From: an uncultured Alphaproteobacteria bacterium
GTDB taxonomy: Bacteria; Pseudomonadota; Alphaproteobacteria; RF32; CAG-239
NCBI GenBank assembly: GCA_944393175.1
Contig: CALXZH010000010.1
Span: 66,733-125,547 of the forward strand
DNA: 58,815 nucleotides
Reading direction: 5' to 3'
The position numbers and the translations under genes were made by a program. Positions within the stretch are counted from its first letter, which is position 1, and the number at the start of each line of letters is the position of its first letter. Below are positions 25,004-32,613 of this stretch, in pieces. Below the pieces are notes generated by a model, which made no database searches, had not been told where the DNA came from, and worked only from the letters and a program-made list of their open reading frames with translations.

Positions 25004-25524
25004 GGAAACCTTAAATAGATTGGAATTAATATTAAAGAAATATAAATATTTAGGAACTATATTAAATAGTATAAGTTTATATATGCTTAAAATTTAAAAC
25101 TGTCAAATAAAGATTCAGGGTTTTTTTTAGGGCAGTTTTATGCACATCCTGACCTGCCAAATATAATTTTTAAAAAATATGTAGTTATTAGTATATTCCT
25201 GTGAGTTTTGTGGATAAGTTTTTGTCTTCAGAGTTATGCAGAAGTTAATGCTTTGTTAATAATTGTGTTAACTAAAATTAAACAATGGTTAAGGAATCGT
25301 TAAAATATTTTTAGGTTAAAAATGTAAATACAAAATTTTGTTTCTTGTATATAACTTTTTTATCCCCAGAATGTGAATCAATCCGCGGCTTGTGCGTAAC
25401 TTGGAAGATTAGATTTTACATTGTGGTGATTACTTTGTATAAAGACCAAAGAAGGGCTAGTTATGCACAGTTTTGAGTGCTTTTGTGTATAAGTGAGTCA
25501 AGTCTTTGTTTTTGGAGATTTTTT
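25004..25524. other. oriC: Candidate chromosomal replication origin (oriC)
   Basis: This 521-bp stretch is the only long gene-free, very AT-rich region in the window. It holds four nonamers fitting the DnaA-box form TTWTNCACA: 25138-25146 (+, TTATGCACA), 25209-25217 (-, TTATCCACA), 25461-25469 (+, TTATGCACA) and 25484-25492 (-, TTATACACA). One-mismatch boxes lie at 25234, 25360 and 25391. A phased TTAA array lies at 25245-25303. Genes to the left (rho through parB) and right (coaE, dnaQ) read away from it. In Alphaproteobacteria the origin sits between the rho/mnmE/mnmG/par side and the coaE/dnaQ side. hemE, often beside oriC, is absent. Confidence 0.82.
25245..25303. promoter_or_regulatory. 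Phased TTAA array (CtrA-like half-sites) in oriC
   Basis: Six TTAA tetramers start at 25245, 25256, 25268, 25278, 25289 and 25300, that is every 10-12 bp. Three pairs have the exact TTAA-N7-TTAA spacing of the Caulobacter CtrA box (25245-25259, 25278-25292, 25289-25303). A seventh TTAA is at 25316. It could be a CtrA-type regulator site, or part of the DNA-unwinding element. No ctrA gene is in the window. Confidence 0.5.
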
Positions 25525-26106
25525 ATGAAACTTATTGCGGTTACCGGCTCTATAGGATGCGGAAAAACTACTCTTGCCACCCTTATTCGCCAAATGGGAT
25601 TTTGTGTGTTTGATGCTGACGGTTGGGTTAGACGGCTTTATTATCAAAAAGATTTTATTAAAGTTATTGAGCAGTATTTTCCCTCAGTTGTAAACGATGG
25701 TAAAGTGAATAAAAGAGCTTTGCGCAATATTGTGTTTAATGATAATCAACAATTAAAATTATTGGAAAGCCTGATTCACCCTTTTTTGAAGCAAACTCTT
25801 AAGAATCTTAAGAGAAAAAATGCTCGTTATGATGATTTATTTTTCTTAGATGTGGCCTTATTGTTTGAAATGGGATGGGAAAAATATTGCGACTTGGTGA
25901 TTGTGGCCGATGTGGATTATGAAACGCAAAAAAAACGTGTGATGAAAAGAGATAATATTTCCGCCGAGGATTTTGATAAAATTAATAATGTGCAACTTAA
26001 TAATGAACATAAAAAAGTGTTGGCCGATGTGGTGATTGATACCAATAAGCCTTTGAACGTGCTCAAAGCCGAGTTGATTTGTTTGTTAAGTGAAATTGAG
26101 GATTAA
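25525..26106 (+). CDS. coaE: Dephospho-CoA kinase
   Basis: CoaE phosphorylates dephospho-CoA in the last step of CoA synthesis. From ATG 25525 the protein is 193 residues: Walker A VTGSIGCGKTTLATLI, then FDADGWVRRLYY, LIHPFLKQTLK and VALLFEMGWEKYCDLVIVADVDYETQKKRVMKRD. The frame is open back to 25477, but the P-loop should sit near the N terminus and GGAG lies 8 bases before 25525. It is the first gene right of oriC, followed one base later by dnaQ. Confidence 0.93.
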   Translation: MKLIAVTGSIGCGKTTLATLIRQMGFCVFDADGWVRRLYYQKDFIKVIEQYFPSVVNDGKVNKRALRNIVFNDNQQLKLLESLIHPFLKQTLKNLKRKNARYDDLFFLDVALLFEMGWEKYCDLVIVADVDYETQKKRVMKRDNISAEDFDKINNVQLNNEHKKVLADVVIDTNKPLNVLKAELICLLSEIED

Positions 26107-26107
26107 T

Positions 26108-26812
26108 ATGGTTAGAGAAGTTGTATTTGATACGGAAACAACCGGTTTTAATGTTGATGAAGGAGACCGTTTGGTGGAAATCGGTGCCGTGGAATTAATT
26201 AATCATATTCCGACAGGTGTAACTTATCACCAATATATTAATCCGGAAAGAGAAGTGCCGGAAGAGGCTTTTAAGGTTCATGGCTTAAATTATGAATTTT
26301 TGAAAGATTTTCCGACATTTGATAAGGTAGCCGATGAGTGGTTGGAGTTTGTCGGTGATGCCGTTTTGGTGGCGCACAATGCTTCTTTTGATATCGGCTT
26401 TTTGAACGGACAATTAAAAGAACTCGGCAAACCTTTGTTTACTTGGGACAGAGTGGTGGATACTTTGGAAATTGCTCGAACTTTGTTTCCCGGGGCAAGG
26501 GTTAATTTGGATGCTTTGTGTCGGCGTTACGGAATCGATAACAGTGAACGTACATTACACGGCGCTTTGCTCGATGCCGACTTGTTGGCTAAGGTTTATT
26601 TGGAGCTTTTGGGCGGGCAAGAGCCCAGCATGTTGAAAGAAGAGAAAAAAGTTTCTCATTCGACGGTATTTGCTGACAGTGCTCAACCAAAAAAGGAATT
26701 CAGACCAGCCAGAAATTTTGACCTAAGTGAGGAAGAAATTCAGGCGCATAATGATTTTTTGGCGGCTAATATTAAAGATGCCGTATGGTTCAAAGAACCA
26801 AGTGCCGAATAA
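26108..26812 (+). CDS. dnaQ: DNA polymerase III epsilon subunit
   Basis: DnaQ is the 3'-5' proofreading exonuclease of the replicase. From ATG 26108 (GAGG 7 bases upstream) it is 234 residues: Exo I VVFDTETTGF, Exo II VAHNASFDIGFLN, and Exo III HGALLDADLLAKVY with the active-site His and Asp. The C-terminal tail, including FDLSEEEIQAHNDFL, would bind the alpha subunit. It is coupled to coaE, as in many Alphaproteobacteria. Confidence 0.94.
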   Translation: MVREVVFDTETTGFNVDEGDRLVEIGAVELINHIPTGVTYHQYINPEREVPEEAFKVHGLNYEFLKDFPTFDKVADEWLEFVGDAVLVAHNASFDIGFLNGQLKELGKPLFTWDRVVDTLEIARTLFPGARVNLDALCRRYGIDNSERTLHGALLDADLLAKVYLELLGGQEPSMLKEEKKVSHSTVFADSAQPKKEFRPARNFDLSEEEIQAHNDFLAANIKDAVWFKEPSAE

Positions 26813-26875
26813 CTTGACTTTTGGTATGCTTTATTTTATGTTGTCTTTCATGTTTTTATTATTTAAATTATAGAT

Positions 26876-27547
26876 ATGAAAAAGAAAATTTTAACAATCG
26901 GAAGGCATGGCGCTTATGATTTTACGAGCTCGATGCCGTTGCTCGACTATAGTATGGTTGAGGCTTTTTACCGCGGAAAACAATTGAAAAATTTATCCGG
27001 CGGTATAAATAAAATTTATTCTTCTCCAATGCCGAGAGCAAACATTACGGCTTGTATAAATGCAATCGGTGCCGGTGAGGATGAAAGTCAAGTTGTTGTT
27101 TTGAATCATCTTACCGAAAGTGCTTCACAAAATACTCTTCGATTTTTGTGGGAAGATTTGAAAAATCAATGTCAAAGTTTTGGTTTAAATCATTTGCATT
27201 TGGTAACTCATTTGCCGGTGATTGATACTTTGTCTTATCTTTTTTTCAAGTTTTCGTATTTTGTTGCGCCGGGCGAGTGTTTGGTTTTGGAAAGTGAGAG
27301 TTGGGAAAATATTTTTGACGGTAAAGTAAAAGTTTCCAAACTTCCTGCCTTTGAGCCGAATATATTGAGTATTTATCAAAGCAGGCTTTTCGGTACCAAA
27401 CGAAAAGATATTAATAAAGTCTTTGACGGTGTTAAGAATATTAACCCCGAAGAGGTGTTTGATTATCTGGAAGAAATAGGCAAGCTAAATGAGCAATTTG
27501 ATTGGCAAAAAGTCTGTACTATTTTCAAAAGTAAAACCCTGAAGTAA
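26876..27547 (+). CDS. Histidine phosphatase superfamily protein
   Basis: The 223-residue protein begins KKILTIGRHGAYDF, with the R-H-G motif of phosphohistidine phosphatases (phosphoglycerate mutase/SixA superfamily). YSSPMPRANITACI supplies the second Arg and HLVTHLPVID the second catalytic His. The spacing resembles the small SixA type up to about residue 150; the remaining 70 residues have no match I recognise. The TAA stop lies in the loop of the terminator that follows. Substrate unknown. Confidence 0.7.
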   Translation: MKKKILTIGRHGAYDFTSSMPLLDYSMVEAFYRGKQLKNLSGGINKIYSSPMPRANITACINAIGAGEDESQVVVLNHLTESASQNTLRFLWEDLKNQCQSFGLNHLHLVTHLPVIDTLSYLFFKFSYFVAPGECLVLESESWENIFDGKVKVSKLPAFEPNILSIYQSRLFGTKRKDINKVFDGVKNINPEEVFDYLEEIGKLNEQFDWQKVCTIFKSKTLK

Positions 27548-27562
27548 TTTTCAGGGTTTTTG
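27533..27562. terminator. Bidirectional terminator between the histidine phosphatase gene and nth
   Basis: AAAACCCTGAA and TTCAGGGTTTTT arms enclose GTAATT, which contains the TAA stop of the plus-strand gene. Confidence 0.85.
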
Positions 27563-27566
27563 CTTT

Positions 27567-28205
27567 TTAAATCAATTTATCATCAGAGTGACAGAATTTT
27601 TGTATGGGACAGTTGGCGCAATCCGGTTTTTGAGCTTTGCAGATATAGCGGCCAAACAGTACCAGCCAGTGATTGGCGTTTTTTACATAGTTTTGCGGTA
27701 AAACTTTGAGTAAATCCTCTTCTACTTTAAGCGGGGTTTTGCCATCACTCAAATTAAGGCGGTGCGAAATACGCATGACATGAGTATCAACCGCTAAGGT
27801 GGGTTGATTAAACCAAACATTGAGCACAACATTGGCGGTTTTGCGCCCAACACCGGGGAGGGTTTCTAAGATATTTCTATCTTCGGGAACAACTCCTTGA
27901 TGATTTTTTACAAGCTCTTCAGACAAAGCAATGATGTTTTTGGCTTTGTTGTTATATAATCCGATGGTTTTGATATAAGTTTTGAGTTTATCTAATCCTA
28001 ATTCAACCATTTTTTGCGGGGTATCTGCTATCTTAAACAATGCTTCGGTGGCTTTGTTGACGCCTTTATCGGTACTTTGCGCTGACAAAACAACCGCCAC
28101 CAATAAGGTATAGGCATTGGTGTAATTGAGTTCGCATCTGGGATTTGGATCTCTTTGGTTAAAAATATCCATAATCTCTAAAATTTCAGAAGTGGGGCGA
28201 ATCAT
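27567..28205 (-). CDS. nth: Endonuclease III
   Basis: Nth is the DNA glycosylase/AP lyase for oxidised pyrimidines. The 212-residue protein has the helix-hairpin-helix LPGVGRKTANVVLN with the catalytic Lys, VDTHVMRISHRLNL with the catalytic Asp, and the C-terminal [4Fe-4S] loop C-x6-C-x2-C-x5-C (CKAQKPDCANCPIQKFC). Length is standard. It overlaps tsaD by 4 bp. Confidence 0.95.
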   Translation of the reverse strand: MIRPTSEILEIMDIFNQRDPNPRCELNYTNAYTLLVAVVLSAQSTDKGVNKATEALFKIADTPQKMVELGLDKLKTYIKTIGLYNNKAKNIIALSEELVKNHQGVVPEDRNILETLPGVGRKTANVVLNVWFNQPTLAVDTHVMRISHRLNLSDGKTPLKVEEDLLKVLPQNYVKNANHWLVLFGRYICKAQKPDCANCPIQKFCHSDDKLI

Positions 28206-29278
28206 GCTTTAACACCTCCGGCACCAGCTGCCTTGGGAGCATTGGCGTCTAACGGCCAACGCGGGCGTGGTTTGAAATCTAACGGGTCGGTTAGGCCTTT
28301 TTGGAATCTTTCAAGTCCGGCCCAAGCAATCATTACACCATTATCGGTGCAATATTTGATTGGAGGTGCCGAAAATTGCAGTTGGTGTTTGTCGGCTAAT
28401 TTTTTGAGGCTTTCTCTTAAAAAAGTATTGGCGGCAACGCCTCCGGAAACAACCAAATCTTTACCTTCGGGATAATTTTGTTTGAAATAAGAAATGGCTT
28501 TTTCCAGTTTGTGGGTTAAACAATCCGTGGCCGCGGTTTGAAAAGCGGCGCAGATGTCGGCGGCATCGCGTTTGCGCATAATGGCGTGTTCAATTTTGCC
28601 ATCAGGTGAATAAGATTCAATAATTTTGCGGACGGCTGTTTTTAGGCCCGAAAAAGATAAATTGCAATCGCCTGAATTTTGTAACGGACGAGGCAGCGGA
28701 AATCTGTCCGGATTGCCGACCGAGGCCATCTTTTCTATCATCGGACCTCCGGGGTAACCGAGATTGAGCATTTTAGCTACTTTATCAAAAGCTTCGCCGG
28801 CGGCATCATCAATAGTGGTGCCCAGTCTTTCAAAATCACCAACGCCTTTTACGACCAATATTTGGCAATGTCCGCCCGAAACTAAAAGCAATAAATAGGG
28901 ATAACTTACATCTTCGGTCAGGCGGGCACAAAGAGCGTGTCCTTCCAAGTGATTAACGGCAATAAAAGGTTTGTTTAGGGCCAGAGCTAAGGCTTTGGCA
29001 GCCATAACACCAACAACAACACCGCCGATTAAACCCGGGCCGGATGAGGCGGCTATGGCGTCTAAGTCTTCTAGCTTGATGCCGGCTTTGTTAACGCAAT
29101 GTTCAATAATTTCATCTATATGGTCTAAGTGAGAACGAGCTGCAATTTCTGGAACAACGCCGCCATAAGCTTTGTGTTCTTCTTGTGAAAGAAGGCTTTG
29201 TCCCAAAATTTCTCTCTTCTCATTGACTATGGCAGCCGCGGTTTCATCGCAACTGCTTTCTATACCAAGTACTAACAT
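28202..29278 (-). CDS. tsaD: tRNA N6-adenosine threonylcarbamoyltransferase TsaD
   Basis: TsaD transfers threonylcarbamoyl to A37 of ANN-decoding tRNAs. From ATG 29278 it is 358 residues and begins MLVLGIESSCDETAAAIV. The metal-binding HLEGH, LLVSGGHCQIL, PGGPMIEKMA, NLSFSGLKTAVRK and SGGVAANTFLRE motifs are present. The frame is open to 29428, but the extra 50 residues have no family counterpart and would cover the divergent promoter. Its partner tsaE is at 11.5 kb. Confidence 0.95.
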   Translation of the reverse strand: MLVLGIESSCDETAAAIVNEKREILGQSLLSQEEHKAYGGVVPEIAARSHLDHIDEIIEHCVNKAGIKLEDLDAIAASSGPGLIGGVVVGVMAAKALALALNKPFIAVNHLEGHALCARLTEDVSYPYLLLLVSGGHCQILVVKGVGDFERLGTTIDDAAGEAFDKVAKMLNLGYPGGPMIEKMASVGNPDRFPLPRPLQNSGDCNLSFSGLKTAVRKIIESYSPDGKIEHAIMRKRDAADICAAFQTAATDCLTHKLEKAISYFKQNYPEGKDLVVSGGVAANTFLRESLKKLADKHQLQFSAPPIKYCTDNGVMIAWAGLERFQKGLTDPLDFKPRPRWPLDANAPKAAGAGGVKA

Positions 29279-29369
29279 GTTGTTTATCCGTTTTTGTATT
29301 GCAGTTTTTTTTAAATTATATACACTATAAAAATATTGTTGCCAAGAATTATCACATGAGGATTTTAAG

Positions 29370-30392
29370 ATGGTCAAAAATACTGAAAAAAAACAAGAAA
29401 TTGAAAATAATTCGTCTTTAGAAAGCAACCCTAAAAAGGTTGTGTCAAAAATAGCTTTTTTGGTGGTGTTTTTAGCTGCTGTTTACGGCGTATGGCGTGA
29501 TCCTCAAATCGTTAATAATTTTAAATCGTGGCTGCAAAACGCCTTTGCGCAACAAGATAATTCTTCAAATTCAGATAGCAATATTTTGTATCAGCAAATA
29601 GGTTTGTTGCAAAGTCAGTTAAACCAAATGCAAATGCAGGTTAATGCTTTATCTCAGAAATCTGAGCAGGAGTTGGATTTGTCTCAGGTGGAAGATAAAA
29701 TCGGTGCCATAGAAAAACAAAATTTGAATGTGATTAATTCTAAGGCTGATGTGGCTACCGTGTTGGGAATCGTTACTCGTTTGGATAAAATTGAAGACAA
29801 ACTCGATACTTTGGCAAAAGTCAGTGATGACGGTGCTTTAGTTTTAACCGCTACCATGATGGTACGTGAATGTGCCGATAACGGCGTTAATTTTGTGTAT
29901 GAGGCTGAAATCTTAAATCAACTGGCAAAAGGAGATGCTGATATTCAAAATGATGTTGCTACCATTATGCAATATGCCAAAATCGGTGTGCTTTCACAAA
30001 ATGAATTGAAAAATCAATTTCAAAAGTTTTATAAAAATTTGCTTAAAGCCACTCAAAAACAAAATTTGGAGGGTAAAAGCTGGAAAGAAAAACTTAATAT
30101 TAAACTCAGTGAAGTCGTTAAAGTTAAAAGAGTAAATGATTTAGCAACCCCGCAAAGCGAACAACAAGATAAAAATAATTTGAAAAAAGTTAAAGAACTG
30201 GTGGATAACGGAAATTTATCTCAGGCTTTAGATGAATTGCATCAGATGAATAATGCGGTTATTACTGATAACGAAATTTTAAAACTTTGGATGGATAAAG
30301 CTCAAGCAAAGGTTAATTTTAATCAAGCTATTGCCAATATATCTGCACATTCGTTAGCTTTGATGAAAGTTAACAGTTTGAAAAATAATTAG
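29370..30392 (+). CDS. Mic60/mitofilin-like inner-membrane protein (alphaproteobacterial type)
   Basis: The 340-residue protein has the Mic60 layout: a short charged N terminus, one membrane segment (VVSKIAFLVVFLAAVYGVW, about 25-43), a periplasmic coiled coil (IGLLQSQLNQMQMQVNALSQ), and a C-terminal mitofilin region with LSEVVKVKRVND, then LKKVKELVDNGNLSQALDELHQM. Mic60 shapes cristae in mitochondria and intracytoplasmic membranes in Alphaproteobacteria. In related bacteria it lies with tsaD, hemC and hemD; here it is divergent from tsaD but the hem genes are missing. Sequence similarity is weak, so the call rests on architecture and place. Confidence 0.68.
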   Translation: MVKNTEKKQEIENNSSLESNPKKVVSKIAFLVVFLAAVYGVWRDPQIVNNFKSWLQNAFAQQDNSSNSDSNILYQQIGLLQSQLNQMQMQVNALSQKSEQELDLSQVEDKIGAIEKQNLNVINSKADVATVLGIVTRLDKIEDKLDTLAKVSDDGALVLTATMMVRECADNGVNFVYEAEILNQLAKGDADIQNDVATIMQYAKIGVLSQNELKNQFQKFYKNLLKATQKQNLEGKSWKEKLNIKLSEVVKVKRVNDLATPQSEQQDKNNLKKVKELVDNGNLSQALDELHQMNNAVITDNEILKLWMDKAQAKVNFNQAIANISAHSLALMKVNSLKNN

Positions 30393-30407
30393 TGCGGGGG
30401 ATGTAAT

Positions 30408-31805
30408 ATGAGTGAATCTGATTTAAAACAAGTTTGGGCCGATAAATACAGCCAAGTTCCTCAGATTTTGAATAATATTCAAGAAGTTAAGACCGCGGCA
30501 ACGGCTTTTAATACCAATATTGATGCCGTACTCAAAATTAAAGGAGATAAAATTGCCGAGTTAGCTTTGGCTTCGGGGTTGAATCTGAAAATGCTTTCTG
30601 AAGCAGGGCATAACAGACTTTTATTCGGCAGTGATGTTATAAAGGGAATTTTTAAGTGCTTTACCAGAGGCATTGCCGAGGAATGGTTAACCGAAGATAA
30701 AATCGTGTTTGATTGGATGGTAAAACATCTGGGTTATGATCGTTTGCAGATGGGTGGACAAGGTGGAATCGTTGCCAATGTTTTGGCCGTGGTCGGTGTG
30801 AAAAAAGTCTATGCTCATGCTAATTCCTTACCTAAACTCCAAGCTGAACAATTTTTGAAATTGGATAATTTGGTGTCTTTTGATGAAGACGGAAATGAAA
30901 AACCGGCTTATCAAGTAGATAGAAAAGATGATATTCCCTTGATTCACTGGATTATTGAGTTTGATAAAGGGGATAGTTTTACTTTTGAAGGCGAAACTTT
31001 TGTTTGTCCGAAATCTAATCGTTTTATTGCAACATACGACCCCATGAATTTGCATTTGGTGATGGATAAGAGTTTTGTGGAAGCAACAAGCGACCAAAAA
31101 ATGGATTATGTTATTTTGTCTGGTTTTCATGCTTTAACCAAACAAAATGATGGTGTTAATCTGATAAAAAAATCTTTGCCGATTATTGAAACTTGGAAAG
31201 AAAACAAAGATATTATTCATCTGGAAATTGCTTCTACTCAAGATGTAGCCGTACGCAAAGCTATTGTGGAAGAAGTTGCGCCAAAGGTTGATTCGGTTGG
31301 CATTAATGAACGGGAAGCAATTGATATTTTGGAAGTTATCGGTTATGAAGATTTAGCTAAAAAGTGTAACGAAAACACACATAGTAAAAATTTGTTTGAG
31401 GCTTTGTTGGCGATTAAAAATAAACTTAAAACGCCTCGAATCCAGCTCCATATGTTTGGTTTGTATATGACCTTGCAAGATAAAGGATTTAAAATTACGC
31501 CCGAGGCTAATTTAAGAGGAATGATGTTGGCGGCAACCATTGCTGCCAGTAAGGCCGGAACCGGAAATATTCATAATAAAGAAAACCTTTTATGGGCTCA
31601 TGGGCAAAAAGTTTCCGATGTGGGATTACAGGAGTTGGCTGATTTGGCCGAATTGGTTAAAGCTCCGGCTTTGCTTGAAACCGGTATGGCCGAAGTTAAT
31701 GGCTATGATTTGATTGCTTTGCCGACAATCTTGGTGGAAAAACCTTTAACTTTAGTGGGTATGGGAGATACCATCTCTTCTTTATCGCTTATTGGTGCCA
31801 GATAA
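30408..31805 (+). CDS. ADP-dependent phosphofructokinase/glucokinase family protein
   Basis: The 465-residue protein matches the ribokinase-like ADP-dependent sugar kinase family. AFNTNIDAVLKI is at the N terminus, RLQMGGQGGIVANVLA (about 111-126) is the sugar-binding GGxxG region, YVILSGFHAL and SVGINEREAIDIL (the NxxE metal motif) are in the middle, and GMGDTISSLSLIG carries the catalytic Asp of the GxGD motif at the C terminus. These enzymes use ADP to phosphorylate glucose or fructose-6-phosphate and are best known from archaea and animals. Which substrate applies here cannot be read. It follows the Mic60-like gene by 15 bp with GGGGG upstream and ends at a strong terminator. Confidence 0.82.
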   Translation: MSESDLKQVWADKYSQVPQILNNIQEVKTAATAFNTNIDAVLKIKGDKIAELALASGLNLKMLSEAGHNRLLFGSDVIKGIFKCFTRGIAEEWLTEDKIVFDWMVKHLGYDRLQMGGQGGIVANVLAVVGVKKVYAHANSLPKLQAEQFLKLDNLVSFDEDGNEKPAYQVDRKDDIPLIHWIIEFDKGDSFTFEGETFVCPKSNRFIATYDPMNLHLVMDKSFVEATSDQKMDYVILSGFHALTKQNDGVNLIKKSLPIIETWKENKDIIHLEIASTQDVAVRKAIVEEVAPKVDSVGINEREAIDILEVIGYEDLAKKCNENTHSKNLFEALLAIKNKLKTPRIQLHMFGLYMTLQDKGFKITPEANLRGMMLAATIAASKAGTGNIHNKENLLWAHGQKVSDVGLQELADLAELVKAPALLETGMAEVNGYDLIALPTILVEKPLTLVGMGDTISSLSLIGAR

Positions 31806-31813
31806 AACTTAAT

Positions 31814-31843
31814 AAAAAAGGCTGCAAACTGCAGCCTTTTTTA
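31814..31843. terminator. Bidirectional terminator between the ADP-dependent kinase gene and aroK
   Basis: AAAAAAGGCTGCA and TGCAGCCTTTTTT enclose a 3-base loop. The aroK stop codon lies at its edge. Confidence 0.9.
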
Positions 31844-32377
31844 TTTGCTTAGAAATTGGTTGATAGCCTCAATGACACGTTGAACCGTATTGTCTACTTG
31901 TTCTTCCTTGGTTTCAACGACAATGTCGGCTTCAGAGTAATAGGGATATTCTTCGGAAATATATTTTTCCAGTTTGTTTTTAAGGTGCGAATCGTCGCCT
32001 TCCAAAAACGGGCGATGCTTGCGTCCGGCCGTGCGGTTATACAAAACATCAATATCGGCTTTGAGCCAGATGGTGATGGCGTGAAGTTTGGCTAAGGCAC
32101 GGGTTTGATCCGCTACAAAAGAACCGCCGCCTGAGGCCAAAACACATGGGCTGCCTTGCAGAAGGCGCTTCATAACTCTTTTTTCTCCGGCGCGATATTC
32201 TTCTTCACCAAAACATTTGAGTACATCTACCAAAGATAATCCTGCGGCTTTTTCTATTTCTTGGTCGCCGTCAACAAAGGGCAAATTTAATTTTTTGGCC
32301 AATCTTTTGCCGACACTGGTTTTTCCGCTGCCCATTAATCCGACGAGCAATATTATTTTATCAATTTTTTTGGTCAT
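31841..32377 (-). CDS. aroK: Shikimate kinase
   Basis: AroK phosphorylates shikimate on the path to chorismate. From ATG 32377 it is 178 residues with Walker A LVGLMGSGKTSVGKRLA, FVDGDQEIEKAAG (the DxD), CVLASGGGSFV and the lid RTAGRKHRPFL. The frame stays open to 32449, but family members start near the P-loop. aroB, a frequent neighbour, is not here. It is divergent from a micro-membrane protein and xerD. Confidence 0.93.
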   Translation of the reverse strand: MTKKIDKIILLVGLMGSGKTSVGKRLAKKLNLPFVDGDQEIEKAAGLSLVDVLKCFGEEEYRAGEKRVMKRLLQGSPCVLASGGGSFVADQTRALAKLHAITIWLKADIDVLYNRTAGRKHRPFLEGDDSHLKNKLEKYISEEYPYYSEADIVVETKEEQVDNTVQRVIEAINQFLSK

Positions 32378-32469
32378 GGTTTGTTTTTTTAATTCTTCTT
32401 TCAAGTTTATTATGCTAGATAATATAAAGACTTGTTTTTTTATCAACATTTTTTTTAAGGTTATAGCTT

Positions 32470-32613
32470 ATGAGACAGAAAAAATCAAATTTTATCTACT
32501 ATGTTATCGGAATTGCTTTGATTGCGGCCGTTTTGTTTGTGGCCAGCCAAGAGGTTCCGTTAAAAGTTGAACAAGTTGAACAACCCTTGGAAAATACTTT
32601 TTTGAATAAGTAA
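32470..32613 (+). CDS. 47-aa single-pass membrane protein
   Basis: A short frame reads MRQKKSNFIYYVIGIALIAA, continuing VLFVASQEVPLKVEQVEQPL and ending NTFLNK. Residues about 9-26 form one membrane helix preceded by positive charges, so the C terminus should face the periplasm. AAGG lies about 9 bases before the ATG, and the stop directly abuts the xerD start. A small membrane protein ahead of xerD and divergent from aroK occurs in other Alphaproteobacteria; its function is not known. Confidence 0.65.
   Translation: MRQKKSNFIYYVIGIALIAAVLFVASQEVPLKVEQVEQPLENTFLNK

Noticed and set aside
28202..29428. Upstream start for tsaD that would add 50 residues
   Set aside because: The extension has no family match and would overlap the start of the divergent Mic60-like gene; MLVLGIESSCDE at 29278 is the normal N terminus.
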